Shown: in pieces, positions 6,462-6,525 of the stretch
Numbering within the stretch: the first letter of the stretch is position 1
Layout: every line of letters starts with the position of its first letter
Source: an uncultured Selenomonadaceae bacterium
GTDB lineage: Bacteria; Bacillota; Negativicutes; Selenomonadales; Selenomonadaceae
DNA length: 6,525 bases
Direction: 5' to 3'
Assembly: GCA_905236595.1 (NCBI GenBank)
Contig: CAJORE010000191.1
Coordinates: 1 to 6,525 of the forward strand
The notes under the pieces: generated by a model
The model's input: only the letters and a program-made list of their open reading frames with translations
Database searches by the model: none
What the model was told of the DNA's origin: nothing
Position numbers and translations under genes: made by a program

Positions 6462-6525
6462 TGTTTTTACCTCCCGTTTGACTTATAATGTCACCCTGAG
6501 CTTGTTTCTCTTCTTTTTCTTTTAG
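6454..6525 (-). CDS. Possible 3' end of an upstream gene (partial)
   Basis: A frame is open from the window edge to a TAG at 6456-6454, which overlaps the first hsp20 codons. Its 23 residues start LKEKEEKQAQGD, a charged, helical-looking tail, and end GGKNNV. If real, the hsp20 ribosome binding site lies inside it and the two genes are coupled. A frame this short stays open by chance fairly often, and the Lys/Glu content follows from the purine-rich strand, so this is only a candidate. No family can be assigned. Confidence 0.22.
   Translation of the reverse strand, partial: LKEKEEKQAQGDIISQTGGKNNV

Noticed and set aside
6482..6487. TATAAG on the minus strand as a -10 box for hsp20
   Set aside because: Transcription would start inside the Shine-Dalgarno site, and no -35 hexamer lies 16-18 bp upstream.
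6462..6525. CIRCE operator or similar heat-shock inverted repeat upstream of hsp20
   Set aside because: Looked for the TTAGCACTC/GAGTGCTAA pair and for other inverted repeats near the start; none is present.

Overview
The window reads as a compact bacterial chromosome segment in which every supported gene lies on the minus strand, so transcription runs from high to low coordinates. By eye the DNA is of mid GC content, and AG-rich Shine-Dalgarno sites precede most starts. The protein styles (CheR with a YKEPQMKRR N-terminus, a Firmicutes-type SbcD/SbcC pair, a short Hsp20 starting MFRVQPF) suggest a Bacillota-like anaerobe, possibly of the Negativicutes. That placement is inference from sequence style and not a database result.

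Layout in transcription order: (1) 6454-6525, the possible tail of an unseen upstream gene. (2) 6006-6461, a small heat-shock protein of the Hsp20 family. (3) 5855-6004, a 49-codon Cys-rich frame squeezed between the hsp20 stop and the cheR start; its coding status is uncertain. (4) 5080-5865, a CheR-type chemoreceptor methyltransferase. (5) 4091-5071, a protein derived from the phenylacetate-CoA ligase (PaaK) fold that has lost its C-terminal lid domain and the visible ATP-handling motifs. (6) 4046-4086, a strong imperfect hairpin. (7) 2866-4023 and 189-2885, sbcD and sbcC, overlapping by 20 bp. (8) 134-162, a good housekeeping-type promoter driving (9) 7-82, an initiator tRNA-Met.

The sbcD-sbcC pair encodes the Mre11-Rad50-like nuclease complex that opens DNA hairpins and trims blocked ends; both partners look intact. 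The genes hsp20, the small frame, cheR and the PaaK-like gene are packed tightly enough to be one transcript: the small frame would begin 1 nt after the hsp20 stop and end inside the first cheR codons, and cheR and the PaaK-like gene are 8 bp apart with the Shine-Dalgarno site overlapping the cheR stop.

No mobile element, CRISPR array, phage gene or long non-coding stretch is visible; the longest unassigned gaps are about 106 bp (83-188) and, if the small frame is not real, 140 bp (5866-6005). The most unusual items are the apparent PaaK-type pseudoenzyme coupled to cheR and the small Cys-rich frame beside it.
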